From positions 1 to 41,639 of the IMG/VR virus record IMGVR_UViG_3300011114_000458: a stretch of DNA of 41,639 nucleotides, one strand, 5' to 3'. Below, piece after piece: positions 17,327 through 25,796 of this stretch. The position numbers and the translations under genes were made by a program. The first letter of the stretch is position 1, and each line of letters opens with the position of its first letter. A model generated the notes under the pieces. It had not been told where the DNA came from. It was given only the letters and a program-made list of their open reading frames with translations, and did not search any database. The DNA comes from a virus.

Positions 17327-20119
17327 TTATGGGTGAGATGCTTTGTAGGCATCGAATTCTGCTTTGAGTTCTTGAATAGCCGCAGTTAATGTAGCCACCA
17401 AGAATGATGTGTCAATGCCCTGTGGCTTGATGTTTCCATTTTCGTCCACAGCATCTTTTTCACCACTTACGCACTCTGGCACGACTTCAGCAAGTTCGTG
17501 AGCAATAAAACCCTGACCATTAGACCCGTCAGAGTTCCACTTGTAAGTGCAAGGCTTGAGCAATGCTACTTTAGCCAAAGCGCCTGTCATTGGCGCAATG
17601 GTATTTTTCAGGCGATAGTCGGATGAGGTGTTGTACAAGACTGCGGTTGTACCAGATTGGGTGATGGAGCCAATTTGTGTAGCGTTATACAGGAATGTGA
17701 CATATCCAGTTCCAGTTGGAGTTCCATTAGCGTGTGCAAATGTTCCAAAAGCGCCTCCTTTGTTATAAAGGAAATAGTCTGCGCTACTAGCAGACGTGCT
17801 TGTAGTCCCCACCAGCAAGTTACCGCTGGAGTCGATACGGGCACGTTCTGTTGTGCCACCAGAATAAAATCTAATGACAGCCGTTGAATCTGTTGCGGCC
17901 AAAGATAAACCACCAGAGCCAGCAGATGCTAAATACCCACCGCTTGCAACATCGTAATTTACAACAGTGGAATATCCTGAAGATGTATATCCAAGGTTCA
18001 TTCCAGTTGCGGAATTTGCCATTCGTAAAATTGCTTGACCAGATGTCCCAGTGCTTTGGTTAGTTATGTATGTGTATGTTGCACTGTTTTGGTCTTTACG
18101 AACTTCTAGCAAACCAGCGGGTGAACTCGTCCCAACACCCAAATTCCCACTAGCATCTAGCGTCATTGCTTGGGTGAAGGTGATGGGGTCTCCTGCTGTG
18201 CCTGATGGGGCTATATACCAAGCGTGAGTGCCGTAAGCGGATTCTTGTTGAGAATATCGTGTTGCACCTCCTGCTGTGGCTATATATTTCCATCCAGAGT
18301 TGTAATAAGCATTAGATGAAATTTCAAGGTCTGTTCCAGTTCCAGAAAAAGAAACAGAACCAATTTGAAGTGGTTTATATGTAGCCCAAGCACTAGGAGT
18401 AACACCAAGCCCTAGATTGCCTGCGCTGTCAAGGGTGGCTCTGACTACGCTGTTTGTTGCAAGCACCAAAGATGTTGCGCCAGTTGTTCCAATGAAACCT
18501 GCGTAATTAGAACTACCGCTGTAGATGTATGAGCCTGTGCTGTTGTCAATGCCGTATTGAAGCGTACCGCCAGTATTTGCAAAGTTGCTATAAATTCCCG
18601 CTGTATTTCCAGAACCTGCCGCTAATACTTGACCATTTGTAACTGTAGAAGTAATGATTCCAGAAATACCAACTGTACCTGCAACTTGCAACTTATAAGC
18701 AGGCGAAGTTGTCCCAATACCCAAGTTACCGCTGGAGTCGAGGGTCATTGTTTGTGCATAGCCACCAGAAGCAAAAACAAGATTAGCGTTAGCCTGAATC
18801 GCCATGTCTGCCGCAGAGCCAGATGTGATGTTTCCAGAACCATTACCAATACCGCCACGCAAGGTTCCATTGTTAGCAAACTCAAACGACAAGCCATTTG
18901 ATGCACCACCAGAGTTCATTCGTGCAACTGTATCTCCAGAAGATTCAACTATTAACCTTCTACCAGATGGAATGGTGCTCGTCCCAATACCCACATTGAT
19001 GCCGCTTGCGGTGTATAGCGATGTGGGAGTAAGACGCAGACCTTCTGTGTCATTGGTAAGAAATGTTATTGGTAAATTTGCAACGGAATTGATTTCAAAA
19101 CTTGTATCATTTGATTCAAATCTTGCCCGTTGTGTAGTGTTGTCGTTAGCAAAAAATCGAAGTGCCCCTGCGTTTGCAGATGCCCGACCTCTAATGCGAA
19201 TTGCTGTTGCACCAGAATTTGCTTGAATATCAACTGGTGCGCTAGGAGTAGTTGCGCCACCAGCACCCAAATTAGTCCCATCAAACGTCAGCGCAGAACC
19301 AGTAGCCAATGCACTAGAACTTGAGGCGTAAACCACACCGCTTGAGGTGAATGGCGTAGCACCGCCTAAGTTAGTGCCGCCATTGGCAGTAGGAAGTGTG
19401 CCTGTCACGCCCGTGGTAAGAGGCAAGCCCGTTAGGTTTGTTGCTGTGCCGCTAGAAGGTGTACCCAACGCCCCGCCATTGACAACAAACGCCCCGGCAG
19501 TGCCTACATTGACGCCAAGTGCTGTGACGACACCCGTGCCTGTGGTTGTAGTGCTAGGAGCCGCACCAGCCCCGCCGCCTATGACCAAGGCGCTTGCCGC
19601 CAGTGCGCTTGACGATGCCAATGTGCCTGATGCTGTGTAGGCTAGGACACCGCCGGATGTGCCTGATGTGAGGCCTGTGCCGCCGTTGGCTACGGGGAGA
19701 ATACCCGTGGTGGAGGTCACTGACGCTGTTACAAAATCAACACCGTTCCAGACTACAAAGGCTGCTGTGCCAGCAACGATGGTGACACCTGTGGTGGGGC
19801 CAGACCCGACAATCTTGATGCTCTGGGAACTGCTGGTCTTGTTGATGACAATGTAGGATTTGCTTTGTGCCGGGACGGTGATGGTTCGGGTGGCTGTACC
19901 GCCTGCTGTCCACAGAATAATTGCCTGTCGAGCTTGGTTTGCCGCTAGGGTTGTGGTGGTAAGGGTAACGTCAGCGTCTGACGAGAGGGTGGTTGTCCCG
20001 GCAACGGCTGTATCCAGCAAGGCGGTTATGGACACATTGACTGTATCGCCCCATGTGCCAGATAGCTCTCCGGTGACCGGGAGTGCCAAACCAAGAAGGG
20101 ATGTTGCTGCTGTTGCCAT
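17327..20119 (-). CDS. Tail fibre with C-terminal S74 intramolecular chaperone/protease
   Basis: 930 aa. The N-terminal ~130 residues (SLLGLALPVTGELSGTWGDT, ALLDTAVAGTTTLSSDADVT) are of the type that attaches fibres to the tail. A long Gly/Ser/Thr-rich shaft follows with trimeric-fibre repeats such as DSSGNLGIGTTSPAYKLQV, DSAGNLGLGV, DASGNLGVGTSSPAGLLEV and DSSGNLLVGTTS. The last ~99 residues are a Peptidase_S74 domain: SSDYRLKNTI, with Ser833 and Lys838 in the Ser-x4-Lys dyad spacing, then YKW, GFIAHELAEVVPECV and a terminal helix. In this family the domain trimerises the fibre and then cuts itself off just before the serine, so the mature fibre would end near residue 832. Host recognition is the expected role. 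Confidence 0.9.
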   Translation of the reverse strand: MATAATSLLGLALPVTGELSGTWGDTVNVSITALLDTAVAGTTTLSSDADVTLTTTTLAANQARQAIILWTAGGTATRTITVPAQSKSYIVINKTSSSQSIKIVGSGPTTGVTIVAGTAAFVVWNGVDFVTASVTSTTGILPVANGGTGLTSGTSGGVLAYTASGTLASSSALAASALVIGGGAGAAPSTTTTGTGVVTALGVNVGTAGAFVVNGGALGTPSSGTATNLTGLPLTTGVTGTLPTANGGTNLGGATPFTSSGVVYASSSSALATGSALTFDGTNLGAGGATTPSAPVDIQANSGATAIRIRGRASANAGALRFFANDNTTQRARFESNDTSFEINSVANLPITFLTNDTEGLRLTPTSLYTASGINVGIGTSTIPSGRRLIVESSGDTVARMNSGGASNGLSFEFANNGTLRGGIGNGSGNITSGSAADMAIQANANLVFASGGYAQTMTLDSSGNLGIGTTSPAYKLQVAGTVGISGIITSTVTNGQVLAAGSGNTAGIYSNFANTGGTLQYGIDNSTGSYIYSGSSNYAGFIGTTGATSLVLATNSVVRATLDSAGNLGLGVTPSAWATYKPLQIGSVSFSGTGTDLEISSNAYYNSGWKYIATAGGATRYSQQESAYGTHAWYIAPSGTAGDPITFTQAMTLDASGNLGVGTSSPAGLLEVRKDQNSATYTYITNQSTGTSGQAILRMANSATGMNLGYTSSGYSTVVNYDVASGGYLASAGSGGLSLAATDSTAVIRFYSGGTTERARIDSSGNLLVGTTSTSASSADYFLYNKGGAFGTFAHANGTPTGTGYVTFLYNATQIGSITQSGTTAVLYNTSSDYRLKNTIAPMTGALAKVALLKPCTYKWNSDGSNGQGFIAHELAEVVPECVSGEKDAVDENGNIKPQGIDTSFLVATLTAAIQELKAEFDAYKASHP

Positions 20120-20128
20120 TAAATTCTC

Positions 20129-20662
20129 CTACGTTGCAATATTTTGCCAATTCGGTGTTTGCGGTACGTTTATCACGCCCCATGCGGGGGTCTGTGGGAC
20201 ATTTATCACTCCCCAAGCAGGTGTCTGTGAATCGTCAATAACACTCCAAAAAGCAATTCCAAAACTTTCTACTGCGCCTGTTGCCGCTACGCCTGTTAGA
20301 GCAAGTGAGTGGCTTGGTGCTACTGTCCCTACTGCCCCTGTAGCCGATACCCCTGTTAGGGCTGGGGAGTGCAAAACACCCAGTGTTCCAACCGCACCCG
20401 CTGCATTTACACCTGTCAGAGCCACTGCAAGGTTGGGAACCACTGTTCCAACAAACCCGCTGGCAAACGTCCCTGTCTCTACAATAATGTAAGACGGTAC
20501 TAACGTCCCTACCGCCCCGGATGCCGCTACACCAGACAGCGCTACCGATAAATTTGCCTTAACTGACCCAACGGCTCCCGTTGCTGCAACGCCCGTGATG
20601 ACAACTGTACCGCCACCCCAGACACTGCTACCCCATGTATCGTCGCCCCATCCAAGAGACAT
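20129..20662 (-). CDS. Repeat protein, probable fibre or virion surface component
   Basis: 177 aa. After a Trp/Gly-rich start (MSLGWGDDTWGSSVWGGG) there are about six imperfect ~22-residue repeats around LTGVxATGAVGTVxP. A second repeat, QTPAWGVINVP, occurs about three times at the C-terminus. The strands are short and hydrophobic, fitting a beta-structured surface protein. Its gene lies directly upstream of the fibre gene with a 9-base gap, so a role near the tail fibre is likely. No precise function recognised. Confidence 0.75.
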   Translation of the reverse strand: MSLGWGDDTWGSSVWGGGTVVITGVAATGAVGSVKANLSVALSGVAASGAVGTLVPSYIIVETGTFASGFVGTVVPNLAVALTGVNAAGAVGTLGVLHSPALTGVSATGAVGTVAPSHSLALTGVAATGAVESFGIAFWSVIDDSQTPAWGVINVPQTPAWGVINVPQTPNWQNIAT

Positions 20663-20666
20663 AACA

Positions 20667-21167
20667 TCAGGTTGTTGACAACCGCAGAAGCCCAGTTGTT
20701 GTGGAGTTGGTCGGCATAGTCAGTGTAAACACGCCAGATGTTATGGTCTGGGAACTGAATGTGTGAACGCTAACTGCTGTATTACCTTGCGTGGAGTTGT
20801 AAAGCAGCACCGCATCAAATGCAGCAAAGGTCACAGGTGTTGCACTTGCTCCGTAAACAACACTTGCCGAGGGAGTCCAGTAGGCCACACCCGCAGTGGT
20901 AGAACTGTTTGTAGCTACAGGAACAGTGGCATTGGTTACCGCTACCCCACCAGCAGTGTAGTTGGCTGAAGAGACTTCATTGCTTGCACTGTATGCAGTG
21001 GTTGATGCGTTAATTGTGGCCCCAACCAGATACAAAGCCGCTTTAAACGTGTCTTTTGTGGGTGAGGTTAAGCTAGTTCTGCTGGTGAGCGTGATAGTGC
21101 CAAATTGATGACCGCCATTCATTAGCTCGCCCATGAATGAGGTGCAGAGAGATTGTGTGTTAGCCAT
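20667..21167 (-). CDS. Small beta-rich virion protein, paralogue of the 138-aa neighbour
   Basis: 166 aa. It starts MANTQSLCTSFMGELMNGGH and keeps the pattern seen in the nearby 138-aa protein: SLxTSFxxxLxxGxHxF, then FxxALYxxxAxI, AYSAxNEV...YTAGG, FDAVLLYNS and a C-terminal FTLTMPTNSTTTGLLRL. The two are clearly related and lie either side of a 62-aa gene. This pattern is common in phage tail regions as an uncharacterised surface or tail protein. Confidence 0.8.
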   Translation of the reverse strand: MANTQSLCTSFMGELMNGGHQFGTITLTSRTSLTSPTKDTFKAALYLVGATINASTTAYSASNEVSSANYTAGGVAVTNATVPVATNSSTTAGVAYWTPSASVVYGASATPVTFAAFDAVLLYNSTQGNTAVSVHTFSSQTITSGVFTLTMPTNSTTTGLLRLSTT

Positions 21168-21170
21168 AAT

Positions 21171-21359
21171 TTATCCTAGTGATGCTGCTTCTAAACCAGC
21201 CAGCATGTGTCTTTTAAGAGCTACATGCGCTGAACGGTGTACGAGTTCGCCACCCAACCAATACTCCACCCATGTGGTGGTTTCGTTATCGTTGTCTATG
21301 GTTCCTTCCCGCTTGTCTAGCAGGGCTTCGTCCATTTCGCCTTTGGTAGTTATGATCAT
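21171..21359 (-). CDS. Small protein of unknown function between the paralogues
   Basis: 62 aa (IITTKGEMDEALLDKREGTI, then DNDNETTTWVEYWLGGELVH). It is acidic in the middle, soluble, and ends in an Ala/Leu-rich helix. The start overlaps the upstream gene by four bases. Short proteins with this WVEYW.GGELVHRS core occur beside phage tail genes. Function unknown. Confidence 0.75.
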   Translation of the reverse strand: MIITTKGEMDEALLDKREGTIDNDNETTTWVEYWLGGELVHRSAHVALKRHMLAGLEAASLG

Positions 21360-21772
21360 GGTAGTCTTATAAGCGCAGAAGTAGATGAGTTGGCTGGCAT
21401 AACAACTGTGAACGATGAGGTAGTGGTCTTGTCAGCGCCAAAGTCCAATACTGCCACCGATTTGTTGCTCTTAGATGAATTGTAAATCAGCGCACCTCGG
21501 GCTGTAAACGCACCTGTAGTCCAGACCACATTGCTAAAGTTTACAAAAGCCGTAGTGTCTGTAACACTGACCGATATGCCTGTCATTACCTGACCTGCAG
21601 CGGTGTAGCCAGTACCTGAAATCTCCCCCGTTGCTGTGTAAACGGTGGTAGCTGCCCCTATATCAGCGTTGGCTGTGTACAGCGCCATATAGAAGGTGTC
21701 TGTGGAGAAATCATGTACTCCCTGAAGCAGTTGCTGCTTAAAGGATGTGGTCAGGGTTTGAGATATGCTCAT
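21356..21772 (-). CDS. Small beta-rich virion protein, paralogue of the 166-aa neighbour
   Basis: 138 aa. It aligns by eye with the 166-aa protein two genes downstream: TLTTSFKQQLLQGVHDF, then FYMALYTANADI, YTATGEISGTGYTAAGQ, ALIYNSSKSNKSVAVLDFG and a closing FTVVMPANSSTSALIRL. The strand pattern suggests a compact beta domain used as a tail or head surface protein. It overlaps its upstream and downstream neighbours by four bases each. Confidence 0.8.
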   Translation of the reverse strand: MSISQTLTTSFKQQLLQGVHDFSTDTFYMALYTANADIGAATTVYTATGEISGTGYTAAGQVMTGISVSVTDTTAFVNFSNVVWTTGAFTARGALIYNSSKSNKSVAVLDFGADKTTTSSFTVVMPANSSTSALIRLP

Positions 21773-22431
21773 GTTACTGGAACCCTAGCCTGACCGCTGC
21801 GGTATGCGTCCTGTCTTTCAAGCCCATCGCCCAGACGTTTGAGTTGGCCCATTGCCTCTTTGTACTTGCCATCATACAGGCCAATCATGTCAGCTTCACC
21901 CTTCATGTAGGTGTAGGCTTCAACCAGTGTCCCATACAGAAGGGCGGGATCGTAGTTGTCACCAAGCCATGTGGTTGAAGCGGTAACAATAGATTCTGGG
22001 TAGTAGTAGTAATGAAGCTCCATGCTATAGGCAGCGTCTGGAGTGGGGCCAAGAAGAAACGTGAGTTCTGTTGTGATGACACTAGATGCCACCGCTGGGC
22101 CGAACAAAGCATAAAACTTGGGTGACCCGGTGGTTGTTGGCTTGGGGTACGCCTCCCGGATGAAGTTTACATCCTTGTTCAGCAAAAATGTGTACGCACC
22201 TGTGGTTGGGTCTATTGCTGCCAGAGAGTAAGAAGACAGGAAATCATCAGGACAGGCCAAATACTTGTTACTTGCGGTGGTGATGCCAGTTACATTCTTA
22301 CGCAGTGCTGGAATCTGTACGGTGTTGTATATACGTTTCTCTGCCTGTGTGATAAACAAATTCATGTCCACAGTAGGAAAAGTGTTCTCCGTGTAGGAGG
22401 AAACCGCAGAAACCAACGCAGCGTAGTTCAT
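21769..22431 (-). CDS. Head-tail adaptor (tail tubular protein A/gp7-like)
   Basis: 220 aa. The sequence has the hallmarks of podovirus adaptor or tail-tubular A proteins that sit under the portal: VSSYTENTFPTVDMNLFITQ, AEKRIYN, a KYLACPDDFLSSYSLA segment, and a helical C-terminus (LYGTLVEAYTYMKGEADMIG, LYDGKYKEAM). Such proteins form the ring that connects portal and nozzle. It lies in the neck/tail block and overlaps the 78-aa gene upstream by four bases. The assignment is by recognition of pattern; a second connector candidate is the 306-aa protein. Confidence 0.75.
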   Translation of the reverse strand: MNYAALVSAVSSYTENTFPTVDMNLFITQAEKRIYNTVQIPALRKNVTGITTASNKYLACPDDFLSSYSLAAIDPTTGAYTFLLNKDVNFIREAYPKPTTTGSPKFYALFGPAVASSVITTELTFLLGPTPDAAYSMELHYYYYPESIVTASTTWLGDNYDPALLYGTLVEAYTYMKGEADMIGLYDGKYKEAMGQLKRLGDGLERQDAYRSGQARVPVT

Positions 22432-22664
22432 GCCATCGGGCCTCTTGCAGTGATGCCTTTAGTAGCCGCGCCGTTACCACGAGTTACAAGACCTGATGTC
22501 TTTACACCGGGTTGTTCTCCGCTGGTGATGCGTCCAATCGAAGCACTGGCGTTGTTTAACATGCTCATGTCTTTGCCCTTGCCGGGGTTAGCCTCGACCG
22601 TGACGGCCTTGCCAGACATGGTGTGGGGCTTTGCGTAAGCCGCTGCTTGTTTGTTGTTAATCAT
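22428..22664 (-). CDS. Small basic protein of unknown function
   Basis: 78 aa from the ATG at 22664, chosen because GGAGGT lies four bases upstream; a GTG four codons earlier is less likely. The sequence is rich in Gly, Ala, Lys and Ser (INNKQAAAYAKPHTMSGKAV, RGNGAATKGITARGPMA) and seems disordered. It belongs to the cluster of tiny basic proteins in the neck region. Function unknown. Confidence 0.7.
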   Translation of the reverse strand: MINNKQAAAYAKPHTMSGKAVTVEANPGKGKDMSMLNNASASIGRITSGEQPGVKTSGLVTRGNGAATKGITARGPMA

Positions 22665-22665
22665 C

Positions 22666-22854
22666 TTAACCTCCACGACCAGATTTCTGGTTCATCACTT
22701 TAGCCATGCCACGACCGTACTTCATCATGTCCATGTCTGTCTTGCCGCCTTTGGCAAACTTGGTCATGGGTTTACCGGGATGTAGGGCTTTCTCATGCTT
22801 ATGCACGGCTCCTGCCATCATTTTCTTGTCCTGCTTCAAATCTGCCTTATCCAT
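22666..22854 (-). CDS. Small basic protein with the AKGG motif
   Basis: 62 aa from the ATG at 22854, which has AGGAG five bases upstream; a longer reading lacks such a site. The sequence is Lys/Met-rich (MDKADLKQDKKMMAGAVHKH, PGKPMTKFAKGG, MNQKSGRGG). It shares the FAKGG motif with several other late proteins and resembles the small basic proteins at 26-28 kb. Function unknown; it may bind DNA or structural partners. Confidence 0.75.
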   Translation of the reverse strand: MDKADLKQDKKMMAGAVHKHEKALHPGKPMTKFAKGGKTDMDMMKYGRGMAKVMNQKSGRGG

Positions 22855-22880
22855 ATAAGCTCCTAAGTAATAATTGCATG

Positions 22881-23261
22881 TCACACTGTAACTGAACCAA
22901 GTTCCAATTCTGCCACCAAATAGTTGGGTGTTAGCCCGTCATCGTTTGACCTAGACCCGCCTACCGGGTTCCAATTCCACTGAAATATTCTGCTTCCTTC
23001 GCCCGGATATCCGTCTACCAACAGGCCAGAAGCGTAATAACTCAAGTCCCTGCGTGGCTCCCGTACGGCCTGTGGGTCATCTACCGGGTACATCCCAAGC
23101 TGCAACTGAGGCTGATCCGGTGTCCAGCAGGTTGGGCACACCAGCAAGTTGTAGGTTTTGGTCTTGACAACTTCCTTTTTTAGTTCCTTCAGCTTGTAAC
23201 GAAACCCACAACGGTCACATTCCGCTATCGCATTCTTACCTGACGCAAACCGATTACCCAT
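22881..23261 (-). CDS. Zinc-ribbon protein
   Basis: 126 aa. Two CxxC pairs are visible, CDRC (about residues 15-18) and CPTC (about 42-45), separated by a Lys-rich loop (KLKELKKEVVKTKTYNLLV). This is a typical zinc ribbon. The C-terminal part is Pro/Trp/Gly-rich (GEGSRIFQWNWNPVGG). Phages often carry such proteins in the structural block; whether it binds DNA or serves in virion assembly is unknown. It sits between the connector gene and the small basic proteins. Confidence 0.8.
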   Translation of the reverse strand: MGNRFASGKNAIAECDRCGFRYKLKELKKEVVKTKTYNLLVCPTCWTPDQPQLQLGMYPVDDPQAVREPRRDLSYYASGLLVDGYPGEGSRIFQWNWNPVGGSRSNDDGLTPNYLVAELELGSVTV

Positions 23262-23263
23262 GA

Positions 23264-24184
23264 TTAACTCATAAACATCTGGCGTGGCACAAACCGAACT
23301 GCGGCCTTTTCTCGGTCTTCATCCTGCGCCAACTGCCAAGCCTCGTCATATTGAGCCTTTAACACCTGTAAACGCTCCATGCCATTGGGCAACTTGAGCG
23401 CCAAGTAGTAGGCTAACCCTGCGGCTACGCAAGGTATAAACCGAAACGGCACATCCATTGTGTCTGAGCCATCCCCGGCGTTTTGATTCCTACGCAGCCG
23501 CCAATAAACGAAGGTGTATGTTTGGGAGCCATCAGGCGTGGGCCAGACAGTCACTGCTGGAGGATTTGACACATAGACCACTGTGGCAGTTATATGCGTT
23601 GCTGCGGTGGTATTGGCTTGTCCTCTGGAGCAGGCTGTCAGGACATTGCCCACGATGTAACCGTAGTAGATGATCTCGTTGTCCACCTTAATGTACCCGG
23701 CAGCAGCGAGTCCTATGACTGAACTCAGGGTGATGGTGGTGGCGGTAGCCGTTACGGCTCCATTCAAGGTCAGCGTTGTGGCTGATGTTTGGCCTGAGTT
23801 GCGCTGCACCATCACTTGGATGGGTCTGGCTTGGGTTAGCTTGTTAGGTAGGGTAGCGTAGGTACTGACGCTGATGCGGGTGATGGTCAGGTCTGCTTGG
23901 TTGGATGTTGAGTTGGCATCGGTGCGGATGACATGCTCAAGCAAGTCTACAGTGTCTGTGGGGAGTGCGTAGGTGTTTAAACCTTGAGTTAGGGTGAATG
24001 ATCCCTGCTCAATTGTCCACATGTTGATGCCCCGGTTGGCCCAATCCGCAAACATGATGTTCAGGGATCGCCGTGCGGTACGCATGTCATAGCCGGAACG
24101 AAGCTCAGACCCCGCACGTTCAAATGCGTCTTCTATGACTTCACTCAAGTCCATGTCAAATGTAGCTACGCCTGATGTAGTCAT
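23264..24184 (-). CDS. Head-tail connector / DNA-stabilisation protein (P22 gp4-like), with inserted beta domain
   Basis: 306 aa. The N-terminus (LSEVIEDAFERAGSELRSGY, TARRSLNIMFADWANRGINM) and C-terminus (FRFIPCVAAGLAYYLALKLP, then LKAQYDEAWQLAQDEDREK) match the helical pattern of connector proteins under the portal. In between, roughly residues 133-205, sits a Thr/Ala-rich segment (TATATTITLSSVIGL, IKVDNEIIYYGYIVGNVLTA, CSRGQANTTAATH). It looks like a mobile beta domain seen in other phage neck and tail proteins; the parent fold resumes at VTVWPTPDGSQTYTFVYW. Likely role: extending the portal channel and sealing packaged DNA. Confidence 0.78.
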   Translation of the reverse strand: MTTSGVATFDMDLSEVIEDAFERAGSELRSGYDMRTARRSLNIMFADWANRGINMWTIEQGSFTLTQGLNTYALPTDTVDLLEHVIRTDANSTSNQADLTITRISVSTYATLPNKLTQARPIQVMVQRNSGQTSATTLTLNGAVTATATTITLSSVIGLAAAGYIKVDNEIIYYGYIVGNVLTACSRGQANTTAATHITATVVYVSNPPAVTVWPTPDGSQTYTFVYWRLRRNQNAGDGSDTMDVPFRFIPCVAAGLAYYLALKLPNGMERLQVLKAQYDEAWQLAQDEDREKAAVRFVPRQMFMS

Positions 24185-24189
24185 AATTT

Positions 24190-25446
24190 TTATCCCGAGT
24201 CCCTACCACCGTACTCATTACTACGACTATTCTCAGAACCTAGTTGCGCTTGTTGTGGAGTTTGTTGTAGAACTTGTTGTGGTTGTTGGCTTTGTTGTTT
24301 AGCTTGTTGAGCTTGTTGGGCATTCATTGCTGACAACATACTTTGCATATTGGATTGCTGATTTTTTGGCATACCCATTGAAACAGATTGAGGCATATCC
24401 ATTGTGTTAATCATAACTTGATCAGTTCCATATGTTCCCATTGCTTGCTTTTCCGGTCTTACTCCATATGTCCCTGTTTCTGGGTTTCCTCCGGTTGCTC
24501 CTAAATTGGCAATTGTATTTCTGCCTTGCTCTCCCTGAGTAGGAGGCTTTTCATAAATAGTGCCGGGGGGCGCTTTTAATGTTAATTCATCCCCTTGCCT
24601 TTGCTGCTGCATGTATTGCTGTTGTTGCTGTTGTTGCTGTCCAAATTGTTGAGGGCCATACGGATTCTGCATTTGATACGGGCTGTACTGTTGCTGTTGC
24701 CCATAACCCTGTTGCTGTTGCCCATAACCCTGTTGCTGTTGCCCGTAACCCTGTTGACCATAGCCTTGTTGCTGTCCGTAGCCCTGCTGTTGACCATAAC
24801 CTTGTTGCTGTCCATAGCCCTGCTGTCCATAGCCCTGCTGTTGACCATAACCTTGTTGCTGTCCGTAACCTTGCTGTCCGTAGCCGCCCATGCCACCGTA
24901 ACCCTGTTGCTGTCCGTAGCCGCCCATGCCACCGTAACCCTGTTGCTGTCCGTAGCCACCAAATCCTTGCTGTTGACCATAACCCTGTTGCTGTCCGTAG
25001 CCACCCATACCACCTTGTTGACCATAGCCTTGTTGTTGACCATAGCCACCAAATCCTTGCTGTCCATAGCCTTGCTGTTGACCATAACCTTGCTGTTGAC
25101 CATAACCTTGCTGTTGACCATAACCTTGCTGTTGACCATAACCTTGCTGTTGACCGTAGCCACCAAAACCTTGTTGTCCGTAGCCACCTTGTGGATTAAA
25201 GTTTTGTTGACCATAGCCACCAAAACCTTGTTGCTGACCAAACCCACCTTGTTGACCAAAACTTTGTTGTTGTTGTCCAAAACCACCAAACCCACCTTGT
25301 TGGCCAAACCCACCTTGTTGACCAAAGCCGCCCATGCCGCCCTGTTGTCCAAAACCAAAGTTTTGTTGTGACTGCTGCTGTTGACCAAAGCCTTGCTGTG
25401 GATTAAACTGCGACCTTGAATTTCCCATGTTCATTTGTGTTGGCAT
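24190..25446 (-). CDS. Gly/Tyr/Gln low-complexity (prion-like) protein
   Basis: 418 aa, joined to the upstream gene by a TAATG junction. Residues 19-282 consist of Phe/Tyr-Gly-Gln units: first FGQQGG, then many copies of QGYGQQ with GGYGQQ and GGMGGYG. The rest (about 285-418) is Gln/Met-rich but less regular ([38 protein letters not shown]). There is no signal peptide, membrane helix or known domain. The composition resembles eukaryotic FUS-type domains that phase-separate. In a phage neck/tail block it may be an adhesive or flexible virion component. Function unknown. Confidence 0.8.
   Translation of the reverse strand: MPTQMNMGNSRSQFNPQQGFGQQQQSQQNFGFGQQGGMGGFGQQGGFGQQGGFGGFGQQQQSFGQQGGFGQQQGFGGYGQQNFNPQGGYGQQGFGGYGQQQGYGQQQGYGQQQGYGQQQGYGQQQGYGQQGFGGYGQQQGYGQQGGMGGYGQQQGYGQQQGFGGYGQQQGYGGMGGYGQQQGYGGMGGYGQQGYGQQQGYGQQQGYGQQGYGQQQGYGQQQGYGQQQGYGQQGYGQQQQGYGQQQQGYGQQQQYSPYQMQNPYGPQQFGQQQQQQQQYMQQQRQGDELTLKAPPGTIYEKPPTQGEQGRNTIANLGATGGNPETGTYGVRPEKQAMGTYGTDQVMINTMDMPQSVSMGMPKNQQSNMQSMLSAMNAQQAQQAKQQSQQPQQVLQQTPQQAQLGSENSRSNEYGGRDSG
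24601..25392 (-). repeat. Tandem coding repeats of the GYGQQ protein
   Basis: On the + strand, words of 18-21 bases such as TTGCTGTTGACCATAACC and CTGTCCGTAGCC repeat many times, each encoding GYGQQ(Q). Third positions vary between copies (CCATAACC, CCGTAGCC, CCATAGCC). The unit is therefore conserved more strictly in protein than in DNA. Such an array can expand and contract by slippage. Confidence 0.8.
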
Positions 25447-25679
25447 TATCTAAACCCCGCTGTTTTCTTTGCTATGCTTTTAGGCTGTGCTACAAACTGT
25501 TTTCCACTGGCTTTACCTGCTCTTTTAGCTCTGGTTGTTGCTGCGTACTCAGCACTGCTTAAACTTTTAATCGCAGCTTCAGGCAAGTACCGTTCTCCCG
25601 TCTTACTCGACGGTTTGCCAGACTTGGTTCTCCATTTCTGGTCACCCCAGTTTTTTAGGGACTGCTGCGGAGCTTTCAT
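25446..25679 (-). CDS. Small basic protein, [10 protein letters not shown] family
   Basis: 77 aa. It is strongly basic, with the stretch [20 protein letters not shown], then [20 protein letters not shown] and a Lys-rich tail. I recognise this as a small family found in many phages and giant viruses (a domain of unknown function, perhaps DUF5872, from memory). The compact basic fold suggests nucleic-acid or structural binding. It overlaps its upstream neighbour by four bases (ATGA) and its downstream neighbour by one (TAATG). Confidence 0.8.
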   Translation of the reverse strand: MKAPQQSLKNWGDQKWRTKSGKPSSKTGERYLPEAAIKSLSSAEYAATTRAKRAGKASGKQFVAQPKSIAKKTAGFR

Positions 25680-25792
25680 TCAAAATCTTCAGCGGTCAAC
25701 TCAGCTATAAATTCATCCCTAAGTATTTCATCATAGGCTTCTTCAGCGCCACAGGTGCAAGGGCCATCTTCATGTATGGCGCAATCTTCCAT
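25676..25792 (-). CDS. Tiny acidic Cys/His protein
   Basis: 38 aa: MEDCAIHEDGPCTCGAEEAY, then [18 protein letters not shown]. It has Cys4, His7, Cys12 and Cys14, a spacing that could bind one metal ion, and an acidic helix. The stop shares ATGA with the next start, and the start lies four bases after the upstream stop, so it fits the operon. It is the only clearly acidic member of this run of basic proteins. Function unknown. Confidence 0.6.
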   Translation of the reverse strand: MEDCAIHEDGPCTCGAEEAYDEILRDEFIAELTAEDFE

Positions 25793-25796
25793 ATGT

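Noticed and set aside
24579-25371. Long open frames on + and in the second - frame across the GYGQQ array
   Set aside because: They are low-complexity Leu/Ala/Val or Asn/Lys shadows of the repeats; the GYGQQ frame has a proper start, TAATG coupling and codon variation.
24601-25392. CRISPR-like regular repeats
   Set aside because: Repeats are contiguous coding units of 18-21 bases without spacers.
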